Positions 27,480 through 39,174 of a stretch of 64,000 nt of DNA are shown here, piece after piece. The notes beneath the pieces are model-generated. The model was not told the origin of the DNA. It worked only from the letters and a program-made list of their open reading frames with translations, and searched no databases. Source of the stretch: Cyanophora paradoxa (lineage: Eukaryota; Glaucocystophyceae; Cyanophorales; Cyanophoraceae); assembly GCA_004431415.1 (NCBI GenBank), contig QPMI01000423.1:186001-250000 (forward strand), written 5' to 3'. Made by a program: the position numbers and the translations under genes. How positions within the stretch are numbered: the stretch's first letter is position 1; every line of letters starts with the position of its first letter.

Positions 27480-28579
27480 GGCGGCAGAGGCTTCGCCCGA
27501 TGTTTGGGACCCGCAGGGGCCCAGGGCTTGTCGGGCGAAGCCTCTTCCGTAGATCGATGGTGAACGTGCGGAATTATTTTTTTTCCACTCGAGTCCGATT
27601 GGTCCGAGCGTCCAGATTCGCGACCTCCGCAATGAAGGCGAACGGTCTCCGACGTGACATAGATGTGACTGGTACCCGACGAACCGCTGTCCCATCAGCG
27701 TCGCGCGAAAATCGAATTTCCCTCGCGGATCAATTCGGGTATTTATACCCCGGGGCTCGATCGCGAAACTCCAAAAAGTGGGACCCGGTCCCGCGACGAA
27801 AGCGCGCCAGGGACGCGCCAGAGCGGTCACAATGACAGCCAAGAGCGCGCGCATCGCGGCAAGCTCGGTTTCGGCCGCCGTGGACGCTCCAGTCACTTAG
27901 TGCACAGAGTCGGCCGAAATTTTGATCCTGCCGGTTCCGGCCGGTCTCCCGACGCGCACATTCGATGCGTACTGGCGCGCATAGACATTCCAGGGCCTGC
28001 GCACTCCAGATATCCGCTTTTCGGAGCCGGAACAGTGCAGGAAGGTGCCCGATGTCAAAAATTCGATCCTGCACAGCCCCGGGCAACTTTCCGCGCGCCG
28101 ACGCCGCGGCGCATGCGCGGATCAATAGTATACGCATTTCAGATATAGAAGAAGCCTTCCGCACGGTCTCTAAATGCGCCGGGCCGCGAGGACCCAACCG
28201 ACCCCGAAAATTCGATCCTGGATGGACCTGTGCATCTTTCCGCGCGCCATCGCGTCCGCATCCATGCCCATTGCTACAGTATTCATTTGAGATCTAAACG
28301 AAGCCTTTCGCAAGCTCTGTGGGCGCGAAAGAGCTCGAGAACCCAGCCGACGCCAAAATTTCGATCCTGGACAGGCCGGCACATATTTCCGCGCGCCCTC
28401 TCCTCTGCAACCATGTGCATCGATCCTGCATGCATTCGAGACTCTGTTTAAGCGTTTCGCAAGCTCTGCGCATGCGCCTGGCCGCGAGAATCTCGCCCCT
28501 CCCCTCAACGCTCTCCTCTCAATTTCCTCAGGGCCTCGAGCTCAACTACAGCTAGCTAGCTGATTGGCAGCACCACTCC
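27480..28579. repeat. Host dispersed cassette, near-identical second copy
   Basis: Positions 27,531-28,579 repeat 20,827-21,875 almost base for base. The left edge at TCGGGCGAAG and the right edge at CACCACTCC are sharp: the flanks differ at both ends, as in a recent copy event. Differences are single bases, such as near 27,957, 28,144 and 28,348. Confidence 0.9.
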
Positions 28580-29850
28580 TCCCCTCATTATATTCTCACC
28601 GATTCCCCTAATTCCAAAATTATATTCTCTCAGGACAACTCCACTCATGATCAGGACAACTCCCCCCATAATTGCATTCCCTCTCAACAGCCCTCCCCTC
28701 CCCTCTCCCTGCCCCACCGACCCAAAGACAGCCACGATGGGCCGCGATGATTAAGGGGGGCGCGAGGTGGGCCGCTGAGGCTTCGCCCGATGTTTGGGAC
28801 CCGCAGGGGCCCAGGGCTTGTCGGAAATCCGGGTCGGCGAACGAAATTCATGGTCACGTCCGGGTCACATCCGTCCCGCGTGTTCGCCCGCTACCCATCC
28901 TGAATCAATTCACGCACTTACCTCGACCACGTCCGGGTCACATCCGTCCCGCGTGTTCGCCCGCTACCCATCCTGAATCAATTCACGCACTTACCTCGAC
29001 GACCGCTCTCCCGTGGGCGTCCCGCGAACATCGAATTTCCCTCCAGGATCAATTCCGGTACTTGACCTCCGACAAATGCAGTCCGAGTCAGAAGGTGGGA
29101 CCCGGTCCCGCCCGGTCCCGCGACAAAATCGCGCCAGGGACGCCCCAGAACGATACAGAATGACGCGCGAGGGCGCGCACACCGCTGCAAGCTCGATTTC
29201 GGGCGCGGTCGACGCTCCAGTGTGAAGAGTCGGCCGAAAATTTGATCCAGCCGGTCCCGCCCGGTCCCGCGACGCCCGCAATCGACGCGTACTGGCGCGC
29301 ATAGACATAGCAGGACCTGCGCACTCCAGGGATCCGCTTTTCGGAGTCGGAACAGTGCAGGAAGCTGCCCGGCGGCGAAAATTCGATCCTGCACAGCCCC
29401 GGGCATCTTTCCGCGCGCCCACGCCGCGGCGCACGCGCGGAACAATAGTATAAGCATTTGAGATGTAGACGCAGCATTCCGCGCGCTTTGCAGATGCGCC
29501 GGGCCGCGAGGATCCAGCCGACCCCAAAAATTCGATCCTTGACGAACCTGCCCATCTTTCCGCGCGCCATCGCATCCTCACGCATGCCCATCCCTACAGT
29601 ATTCATTTGAAAGCTTTTCCAAGCTTTGCGCAAGCACTCTGCGAGCGAAAGAGCACAAGAACCCAGCCGACGCCAAAATTTCGATCCTGCACAGGCCTGC
29701 ACATATATATTTCCGTGTGCCCTTGCCTCCGCAGCCCTCCACATTGATAGTATATGCATTCGAGGTACTTTGCAAGAGATTCGCAATTGCAAGCTCTACG
29801 CATGCGCCTGGCCGCAGACACCTCGCTCCTCCCCTTAATGATGATCATGA
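28580..29850. repeat. Host dispersed cassette, diverged copy with 69-bp duplication
   Basis: This copy follows directly on the previous one. Near its start a ~70-bp block (CACGTCCGGGTCACATCCGT core at ~28,855 and ~28,925) is tandemly duplicated. The later part has the usual CCGGTCCCGCGAC, CTTTTCGGAGTCGGAACAG and TTTCCGCGCGCC blocks in order. No gene is seen. Confidence 0.75.
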
Positions 29851-30300
29851 GGAGCTCTAGCTCCAGGTGATAATATTTCCCCCCTAGATCTAACCTTGAG
29901 CTCGAGCTCTAGCGACCAATATATATATATTTCCCCCCTAGCTATAGATTTCACCTCGAGCTCGAGCTCCAGCGACCAATATATGCCGGCGATGAATAAG
30001 GTGGCCGCGGGCCGGGGGAGGCTTCGAAAAAGCTCAACGTTTCGCACACGCAAGCTTAAGAACCCACGTGCACGGCTTATTAATTTTATAAGTTACGCAC
30101 GGCTCGGCGGTGTACATGTACATGTAGAGGCACGGCGAGCCGGGCGGAGCGCAGCCTCGGAGCGCGGCGGCCTGGCGACATGACTTGGTGCACGGGGCGG
30201 AGGCACCAGGGGCGGAGCGCAGCCTCGGAGCGCGGCGGCCTGGCGACATGACTTGGTGCACGGGGCGGAGGCACCAGGGGCGGCGCCGTGGCTCGCCGGG
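29851..30300. repeat. Local tandem duplications (about 64 bp and 68 bp)
   Basis: Around 29,870-29,985 a ~64-bp unit with ATTTCCCCCCTA and GCGACCAATATAT is present twice. Around 30,140-30,280 a 68-bp GC-rich unit (GACATGACTTGGTGCACGGG at 30,177 and 30,245) is present twice. No gene is recognised from 29,851 to 30,781. Confidence 0.8.
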
Positions 30301-30781
30301 TGGGGCGCAGCCTCGGAGCGCTAGCGTGCCGGTCTGGCATGCACAGCGTGGCTCAGCGGCGCCGGCTTGGCGGACGGAGCGGAGGCCCCAAGGCCAGCGG
30401 CGAGGCTCTCAGGGCGGGGCACTGCGGCAGAGGCATGCAGGGTGCACGTGGCAGCTCGCGCGTGATTGCTTGGCGGGCAGGCCATGGCGGAGCAGAGGAT
30501 CGGAACGCTCGGAGGACCCGCAGACACGGAGGCGGCGGATCCGCCGGGCCGGAGCGGCGTGCAGCCTACCGTAGTACGGTGCAGGGCCAGGTCTACGTAC
30601 ATATATACGCCTACCGAGCGCAGCCCACTAAGCCTCATTGACGCTAAGACAGACTCTCTTGATCTGAGACAGGGTCCCAGGGAGGCTGAGGGAGCAGGCA
30701 TGCATTGGCAGGGCTTACCACACGTGAGTGTGGGCTTGTAAAATTTAAAGTGCAATAAAAAATGTGAACGGCTTTTTGCAG

Positions 30782-33666
30782 GTGTCAGTACAGGACCAGT
30801 CCGAAATCGAGTCTTCACGCATCAACTTGCGTGAGATCGATAGGACGGTGCGGCAGTTTCAGAACCTCGTGGCTGGGAATTCGAAAGGCATCTCGAAAAC
30901 AGAGGTCAGCTGGCGCTTCCGAGTTCTTCAGTAAACAGACGAACTTGACGAACGAACGACTTTATTTGCAGATCTCGTTGACGGTTGCAAAAGTCGGAGT
31001 GCAGGATCTCACGCTGATCGATCTGCCGGGCTTGGTGCATATTGCTGTCGGCGGGCAGGCGGAGACCGTGCCGAGCGACATTCGCGGTGAGTTACTGGAG
31101 ATACAAATCCCATATGATTCGATATGAAATCGAGCTCTGACAATAAGATGGGCGCAGAGATGATTCGGAAGTACATCGCGCCCACAGAAGCTGTCATCCT
31201 CTGCATCGTCCTCGCAGGAGTGTGCCTCGCCATCGTCCATGAACCTCTCACACTGATCCGTGTTTAAAATAGAGATGTACTTCAGGTTGACCCGGAGACC
31301 AGCGAGGCTCTCAAGTTGGCGCGCGAGCACGACAAGGCGGGCGAGCGCACCGCCGTTGTTTTCACCAAGGCGAGTACTAGTGTCAAACCAATTGCGAATC
31401 GATAACGAGTCTTCGATTTCGAGCGGGTCTCATGTTCATGGCACGCTGGCAGGCGGACGAGTGCTCCGGTGGTCTCGGCATGCGAATCAAGAAAATCCGG
31501 GATGGGGAGTCGGTGAGCTACGGGTCGATTTTCAACCATGCACCATGAAATTCTCTTACACAGATTGCAGGTGAACGTCGGACTGGGCCTGGTGAATATG
31601 AAGGATACAAATAATGTTCTTTTCCTTCGATTGCTGAGACTCGCTCACAGGTCATGATCCGCAACCGCTCACAAGCCGAACTGGACTCAAAATTATCTGC
31701 GGACGACATCGACAACCTCGAGCGCAAGTTTTTTGAGTCCTGCCCGGACGCGGAAATTCTGAAAGAGTGCTCCGGTGTGGATGCTCTCTCGACTCTGCTT
31801 GTGCGGGTCCAGAGCGAGCGAATTGGCAAGCTGCTGCCTGCATTCCGCGAGCGAGTGAAGGAGCGGCTGCGGGAGCAGCGGCGGCACCTCGAGAATATGC
31901 CGCGCTCCGTATCGGGCGACCCTGCGGCGGCGGCGGCGGAGTTCATGCATCTCGTGACCGGTTTCAGGCGTGCACTTTTTTATATTAACTATTCGCGTAA
32001 TATTTGCGATACCGCGATATCTTTATCTAGATGTAGATCGACTACTGTACGCTTGCTAACGTTGGTTCGCAGCCGGACTGTCGAAACGCTGCTAGCTGGA
32101 GGCCTCGAAATGGACTTCGATATTGGCAAAGGTTTCATTCTTACTTATCGATCTTGCCATGCAACGCTTACGCTGTTGAGAACGCTCAGATGAGAATCCC
32201 GAGGAATTCTTTCTGGCGGCCCGGCTTCTGGAGCGCTATGAAGCCATCATGGGGAAGCTCTACAAATGCAAGCCAAAGTTCTTCTCGAAAGAATACGCCT
32301 CTTTGGTGTGAATCTGAGCTTAAACATTTGCGATTGTATTTCTGTCCACGTGCAATTGAGACCACTGGTTCTCATAGGTTGAGACCGCGCTAAGGAACAG
32401 CCGCGGGGCGAGCTTGCCCAACTTCATTACGATGCCTGCTTTCAAGAAATTGTTTAGCGCAGAGCTTGAGAAGTTCAAAGATCCGGCGTATTCGTGAGTG
32501 CACTCTTTGACAATTGCAATGTGATGCTCCATTTGACATATAATTGCATCAGGTGCCTGGCCGATGTCAAGGCGCGTCTGGAGACAACTCTCTTGAAGAT
32601 TGCCGAATCCAAGTTTCGGAGCTACCCAGCTCTCCTCGAACAAGCGACAAACCTTCTTCAGGCGAGTCATTGAGTAACGAATTCTGTGAAATAATCGCGT
32701 ATTCCGTGCCCAGAATATGATGGACGGAACCGAAAAAGTCACCAAAGATGAGATCGCCAAGTTAATTTGCCAAGAGGTGCAAACTTCGAATATAAATCGG
32801 ATATATATATTTATATTAGGGCGCCCGGCGGCCAGCCGCGGCTTTCATGTTCAATGAATTTAAATATTTTCGTCACAGGAGCACCCCTTTACATTGAATT
32901 CTTATTACGAAGGCACACTCAACAATCTCGGAGTAAGACCCATCAACATTTAATTTATAAATCAATTGCTGGAAAGATGATTGGCTGATTTTGAACCAAT
33001 TATATACGCAGGCTCAAGTCGCCACCGAGCGCGAACAGGAAAAGACGCAGCAGATGCGCACGCAGCAAGGCCTGGTCGCAGCCGTGAAGGCGTTCTTTAC
33101 CGTGAAGGAGCCCGACGGCGAGAATCTCGAGGTAGAGAAAGAGGCGCTCAAACAGCGCCCAGACGTCCTCCAGATGCAGGTGCGCATCCAATTTCAAGTT
33201 AATATAAAGCGTTTTACTTGTCTGATTGAGCCTGGTTTTGCTAGACATCCCTCGCGAGCTACTGGAAGATTGTCTACAAACGCTTTTGCGACTTCATTCC
33301 GATGCGCATCAATGTCTGCGGCCCGGGCTCTCTTTTCTCGATCCATATGTGCAGTTCTGAACTGCTGAACTTCGGAATATGCGCAGTTGTGCATGTGTGT
33401 TCCGCTGCAGAAGGAACTCATTCCGCGTCTTTCGGCTCTCAAGGACGGCGAAGGGTGCGTGCGCGTTTCGGCTCTCAAGGACTGCTCTCACGTTCATGCG
33501 CAGCTCGCTGGACGCACTCATGGCGGAGCCGCCGGCGGTGCTCCGCCGCCGCAATGAGCTGGAGCGCAGCGTCAAGAGCCTCGCGGAGGCGCAGGAGATC
33601 CTCTCGCGGACGGGCGCCGCAGCTGGGCACATGCAAGCTGGCAGCAAGCGCTCGCGCGCGCCCTGA
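30782..33666 (+). CDS. Dynamin-family GTPase, 5' exons with P-loop missing
   Basis: A run of short exons joins into a dynamin-like protein that would bend or cut membranes. Seen in order: an exon from 30,782 with the stretch before G3, LIDLPG (G3) in the next exon, a VDPETSEALKLA exon from 31,286, G4 formed across a splice as TK|AD (exon 31,453-31,512), a 21-base microexon 31,571-31,591, an RNRSQ exon from 31,650, the stalk exons to ~33,180, and a GED end (SLDALMAEPPAVLRRRNELE) with stop at 33,664-33,666. The P-loop (GxxxxGKS) exon should lie just upstream, but 29.9-30.78 kb holds only GC-rich repeats and nothing like it. The gene is either truncated or has a distant first exon. Some exon edges near 31,950-32,100 are uncertain. 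Confidence 0.8.
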
Positions 33667-34185
33667 CGTGATTGCGAGAATTCGAAGTGACGGCCGCGGT
33701 CAGCGTCGGGTCCAAGCTGAGCTGCGCTTACGCAAATATGCCTTCCGTCGCACTTAATATTTTTCCGTATGTGTGGCTAATAAAAGTACGGCCCCTACCC
33801 CTACCTAGATCTGTCTTGCTCTGCCGGGGAACATGCAAACTCTTGTCCATTTGTGCATGTACCCCCGCCCAGTATCCGTCCGGCTGTACCCCTCCCCCAC
33901 CTCTTCCGCATCCTTCCGGTCCTTCTGTCTGTACCCGCCCCCCGCGCTAAGAACCTCTTACCCCCCTCCCAGGCTCCACCCGCCCTTCTCCGCCGGCTCT
34001 GTGTTCAAATTAATTTACAATCGAAGCTCGAGTCCGCGGGGTACACTGTCACTGGCCCGGGCGCGCCCGTGCCACCCAGTGGCGCTCGACCTTGCGCTTG
34101 CTGGCGTCGTCGTTCCGCTCATCGCACCTGCCGGCGGGCCGCCGCGCGCCTAAGACGAGATGCGGAGAAGAGGCCTAGGCCTAGG
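33667..34185. other. Intergenic, pyrimidine-rich; no gene seen
   Basis: The dynamin 3' flank holds an AATAAAA at ~33,779 that could act in polyadenylation, then a CCCCNCC-rich stretch. Three GGCCTA units at ~34,174-34,191 are too few to be telomeric DNA. Confidence 0.4.
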
Positions 34186-37100
34186 CCTAGGGGGACCGCA
34201 GGGCGGTTCGAAGGCCGGGGGCCGGGGCGGACCACTCTATTGATTCTTCGTAGAGGACGCCGCAGATGTGGTACCAGTACAGTTCCAGGCGGGACTTGAG
34301 GCCCCCGGGCAGGCCCCCGGGGAAGAGCGGCGCCAGGGAGGCCTCGAGCTGCGCGCGGGGCGGGCCGGTCAGAGGACGGGTACAGGGGCGTCGAGGCGGG
34401 GCGGGGGGCGGGGGGGGGGTGGGGGGGGGGGGGGGCGCACCCTCTCCTTGGACGACCGCAGCAACGTGACGCCGTCCATTCTCAGGTGGCGGAACCTGGT
34501 GGGAGCAGATCAGATCAGATCAGATCGGATCCGATCAGGTCAGATCAGATCCGATCGAATCAGATGAGCGGGCGCACGCATCGAGCACGGGGGCCCCGAG
34601 GTCGCTCAGGAGGGTGCCCGCCAGCCATTCAAGCACCGCCCCTTCGTCCATCGCCAGCGCGCACCGCAGCTGCGGGCCCGAGTTCGAGTTCGGCGCGACC
34701 GCGGCCGCCGGCGCGCTCAGCTGCGCCTGCGCGACCACCGCCACGTCCAGAGCGCTGCGGGCGAGGCGGCTGAGCTCCCGTGATTGGACAAGTGAAAAGA
34801 GAGGGGGCGAAGCGAACCCGGAGGGGACGACCGGCGGCGCTGCGGCGCTGCTGCTGGACGGGCCGGCCGCGGGAAGGGCTTGATGGACTGCGGGGGGAGG
34901 TGCCTCGCCGGCCTTGCCGGCTGCGGCGGCGGCCGCTGGAGCCGCGGCCGCGGGTTCATCCCAGGCAGGCTGCATCTCCGCCCTGCGTGCGGATTCGAGA
35001 AGCGCACCGTGAGCTCTCGGGGAAGCCAGGGGCAGAGAGGGCAGAGCGCACCCCGCTTCAGACTCCGCATCCACCGCCGAAGCCTGGCCGGGCGTCGAAG
35101 GCGCCCCCGGCGTCGACGGCGCCCCGCGCGACGTGCTGGCGGCCGGGCTCCCAGGGCCCGAGCTTGGGCTCCGCGGGCCCGCGCCGGGGCTGCCCGCCTC
35201 CCGCGGCTGCAGCTGCCCATCCTCGTCCTCGTCGTCCAGGTCGATCGGCTGCTTGAGCCGCTTCGGGGCGGGCCCGTCGTCCTCGGCGACGCCAGCGCCC
35301 TCCTCGGGTGCCGCCTTCCACTCCAGGCGGTCTGCTCGCCGCCTCCGCGAGTGAGCGCTCGCAATGGAAAGGGCGGGGACGCGCCCGCCGCTGACCTGTA
35401 TGGACGACCAGCATCTGGCGCGCGGACGAGGCGAGCTGGGGCCCCCCGAAGAGCACGACGCGGTGGGGCGCCAGGACCGCGGCCGACCAGATCGACTTGT
35501 TGCTCATGAGTGGGCGGAAGAGCTTGTCTGGATCACAGACCTCGACGCTCGCATGGAATCTCCCTGCATGCGATACAGTCACGGGCATGCGGGAGGGCGA
35601 ACAACGGACGGGAGCACCGTTCTGATCGCGGGTGAGGCGGATGCGCTCGAGGCGCTGGGTGGCGCTGCCGCCGTTGGTCTCCAGGACGCCCCCCGCCGTG
35701 AAGATGTACCCGTGCACCTCCCGCGGGTCCTCCTCCCTCCGCTTCTCGAACCAGGCGGCGTGGCGGCCGCGCGGGCGCCAGCCGGGGATCTCGGCCTCCC
35801 TGACCGGCTCGTCTGAAGTAAAGCTCAGGGAATGGAAAGTGCGACAGATCATAAATAATGAGGGAGGGCACACCGGAGAACGGGTCAAACCAGAAGAGGA
35901 CGCTCCTGCACACGGGCTCCCCGGGCGAGAGCCTCTCCTTGCCCTTCCGCTTCCGCCCCGCGTCCGCGCTCGACTCGCCCGCCTTCTGCTGCTGCTGCGC
36001 GTCGCCGGTGATGTACGCGCCGGCGACGACGAACACGAGGCCGGCGCCGTCCGTGACGACGCCCGGGCAGGCGAGGAGGATTCGGCCCTCCGGCAGGGAC
36101 GTGCCGCGCATCGAGAACTGCAGGGCGCCACCTGCGGTCACGGCAAAGGCCACGGTCAGCGGCGACATTCACGCGAATGCAAGGCGAGGTGGCGCGCACG
36201 CTCGACGTGGACGACGCCGATGCGCCGGCACGCGCTCTCCGGCTCGACTCCGCCGGGGCTGAGGAGGGGGACCGCGAGGGCCCGCGCTTCGACGTCGTTG
36301 TCCTCCTCGTGGCCGCACTGGGCGGCGGTACCGGCCGGGTCAGCCTTCGAAAACATGGAATCAGCCTTTGGAATGCAAATGTGCACCTGGAAGCCGCCGA
36401 CGTAGACGAGCGCGTCGCGATGGCGGCGCTGCGGGTCGCGGATGACGACCGCGCCGTGGTAGAGCGAGGGCGACGGGACGTGCGGGTCGCCCTCGGGCGT
36501 CGGGCGGTTCGCCGCGCTTGCGACGGCCTTGACCACGCCTGGGACGTTCGCGAGTAAGCGATATTCACGATATTGGTGCTTTCTGCAAGACTGCGAACCC
36601 GAGGCGTCGGTCTTGAGTTTCAAGAGAGCGAAATCTGCTCGAAGCGTCAAGTGCATTAGATCGAGAGTGATGACGTGCACGTGCACGTGCACGTGGCGGG
36701 CAAGCGAATTCTCGCGGACCGTTGGTGACTTGGCGGCGCTGGCGGCCGTAGTCCTCGTCCTCTGCATCCTCGATCCGGCTCTTCACGGACCCTGCGCGCA
36801 GCGTCATGATCAGGCCTAGAGCGGAATGGCGGAGTCCACGCAGCCGCGCCGCGGACCGAAGCCCAGAACCAGGTGCGGGGCGCCGGTCTCCCGATCCCGA
36901 AGCACACCGGCGACGTGGGCCGACGACGGCGAGATCGGGGGGTCGGAGTCGGGGATGGCCAGACCGCCCACGTCCAGGCTGTTGGCCGGCCCGTCGACGT
37001 CGGGCCAGACCAGGGAGAGCAGGTCGCTCAGCTTCTTCTCCGCCGTCTGCTCGCCGCCGAAGAAGAGGAGCTGGGCACGACGCGTGCCGTCGGCCACGGG

Positions 37101-37268
37101 AACCGCCGCCGGCATGCTGAACATGCGCTTCTTCAGCACATCGCCGTGCGCATCGAGGTTGACGCTGTGCCCGATGTCGTTTCGCGCCGGCAGGCTATCC
37201 AGCAGGGACGGCCGCTCGCGCTTTTTGCTGTACACGATCGCGGGCTCACCACCCGGCGAATACTCCAT
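34186..37268 (-). CDS. Multi-exon protein, possibly kelch-like propeller
   Basis: A likely first exon starts at ATG 37,268. Across several short exons, segments of the form strand-GG-strand recur: LLFFGGEQ, ALVYVGGFQ, FVVAGAYITG, YIFTAGGVLETNGG and VVLFGGPQ, each followed by a hydrophobic strand. That spacing is like kelch or galactose-oxidase propeller blades, but exon joins are not all resolved and no single repeat is a textbook match. An Ala/Pro-rich segment (~34,800-35,070) follows. The last exon appears to end at ~34,186. Simple repeats interrupt the region: a G-run at 34,384-34,436 and GATCA repeats at 34,505-34,565, probably intronic. Confidence 0.4.
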
Positions 37269-37489
37269 TGGACAAGTGCGCTGCGGGGAAGGGTCGGGAC
37301 CGGGGCCACTCGCGCAACATTGGGTTGTAGTCGCGTGCACCTTTAGCAGTTTGAACACGTCGAAGGTGGTGCGAGGAGGTGTGACTGGCAGATACAGCTG
37401 GGTGTGGCAGATACCAAGCTCTGCCGGCGCCCTACCTTGCAGGTCCCTAATCAAGCCGTAGACCTGCGGCCGCGCGTTACAACAGCAGT

Positions 37490-37790
37490 ATATTGGGGGG
37501 GAAAGGGGGTAGAGGGACAGTATCGGACAGTTTTGGGGGGCGCGGAGCGGGAGACGGGTGGGCCGGGGAAGGGAAAAAGTCGGAGGGTAGGGGATGGGGC
37601 CGGGGAAGGAGTGGGGGGTGGGGGGGGGGGGTAGGGGGTGGGTGGGGGGGGGGCAGCTAGAGGGAGTGGAGGGCGGCTGTGCAAAGGCAGGCAGGTGAGG
37701 AGAATAGATGGTGAGGCCTAGCGCTGGGCGAATGGCCGGGGGAAGGGGGAGGGGAAGGGGGAGGAGGGGGGCGGGGGGTACTGACCCCGC
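37490..37790. repeat. G-rich low-complexity tract
   Basis: The plus strand is a purine-rich run with many G4-G10 blocks, able to form G-quadruplexes. It lies between two minus-strand genes. Open frames on either strand here are compositional. Confidence 0.8.
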
Positions 37791-37872
37791 TAACTGTAGG
37801 TCTTGTCTTATTCAAAGTACATTTCTTGTTTAGTACGACGTCGGCGTAGTGAGGGGCGAGCTGCGCTCGGAT

Positions 37873-38716
37873 TCAGATATTCGAACTGTGAAGGGGCAAT
37901 AAACGTGTGCAGCGTACGCTGATGTGCTGCTCCCTTCGCTCCGCGAACGCAGGGCAGAGGTCGACGGAAACGAACTTGTATTTGCCTTTTGACTGCGATC
38001 CAAGCAGCTTCACAGTCAAGTGGCTTCCGCGGTCACACAAGAAGTTGGACAAAGCACGGACCGGAACACGCGCGATCCGAGAACAAATGCGCCCGAAGCC
38101 TTCGATCTTCTCGTTCATGGCCCAGACCACGACCGCCCCCTTGCCTTCCTCCTGAGCCGGCCCCAGCGCGAGCGCTTCCTCCACGCTCCCGAACGGGCGG
38201 AGAGTGATTCGGTTGAGCTTCTTCTTGTCATCCTCAGTCGCGTCGTCCAGACCTGCAGGGGCGGCGCTCGTTAACCCGGGCGCAAATTCAGTGGCCGCAG
38301 CAAGCTAAACTTTAGCAGACTGAGAGCGCCGGCTCCCGCGGAAGGCTCTGTGTGCTGATCTAGCCCCGGCGCGTGGCGCGATTCAAATTCCTCACCTTCT
38401 GTAATGATCTTTAGCGAGTCGTCCTCATCGCCATCGACACCAGGCGCCGAAGGCTGTGCTTCCGGGACGGCCAGCGCAGCATGCGCTTGCGGCACGACCG
38501 AAGCCGCAGCTGCATGCGCAGCCGCAGCCGCAGGCCCGACACCAGCGCCAGTCGGAGATTGGCGGCTGCGACGGCGCACATGTAAGCTACACGAATGTGC
38601 GAAGGGCATCGGTGATAGCACGAGCACCTGGATGAGCTCGAGCTCGCGCTCGCTTGGCCGCGGGGCTCCTTGCGCTTGTCACGTTCACCGTTCGCCTGGG
38701 CCGCGGAGCGCGCCAT
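37873..38716 (-). CDS. Unknown host protein, at least two exons
   Basis: The last exon (about 38,255 down to 37,873) encodes a ~125-residue stretch without low complexity, beginning near LDDATEDDKKKLNRI and ending HSSNI-stop; it mixes strands and helices and looks like a real domain, but I cannot name it. An upstream exon (about 38,650-38,400) is Ala/Pro/Val-rich and ends DDSLKIITE before a GTGAGG donor. The first exon and start are not resolved. Function unknown. Confidence 0.4.
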
Positions 38717-39174
38717 CCCTCGACGCCTAGGCGCTCTAACACGTCACGCGGGCACAAGCTGGAGGAATCGGAGATGCGTGGCCCGCGCCGCTGCGCGTAG
38801 GCGCCGGCGCCCTTCGCTTGGCGGCTCGTCGCGGGATCTCAAGCCGATGCGGCCCGCTGCCAGGCCGAGTCGCTCCTGACGCTCAAGCGAACGCTGAGCG
38901 CGCGCTGCTACGATCTACGGCGCGACCTGTCAACTAAGACTCGCGGCTGTACCCGGCGACGACGCTCACGATACCCCCGGATTGCCTTTTTCGCGGCCTT
39001 GAACTCAAATCACGAGTTGCGAGCTCGCACGCTAGTGACGCTACACTAAGACAAGCTAGGGGGCTGCCTGGGCGGGTGGCGGCTGCCTTCGCGGGGCCAC
39101 AGGGCCCTCCCCCCTGCTGAAGCCCGCCGAATCTATGGAGAGCTCCTCCGCCTGTACGTACCCCCCAACGGGAG

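Noticed and set aside
20400-29850. Repeated Arg/Ala/Ser-rich frames of 60-167 codons on both strands
   Set aside because: They lie in the dispersed cassette and shift frame between copies; no conserved protein domain is visible.
34174-34191. GGCCTA repeats as telomeric DNA
   Set aside because: Only three units inside a gene-dense stretch.
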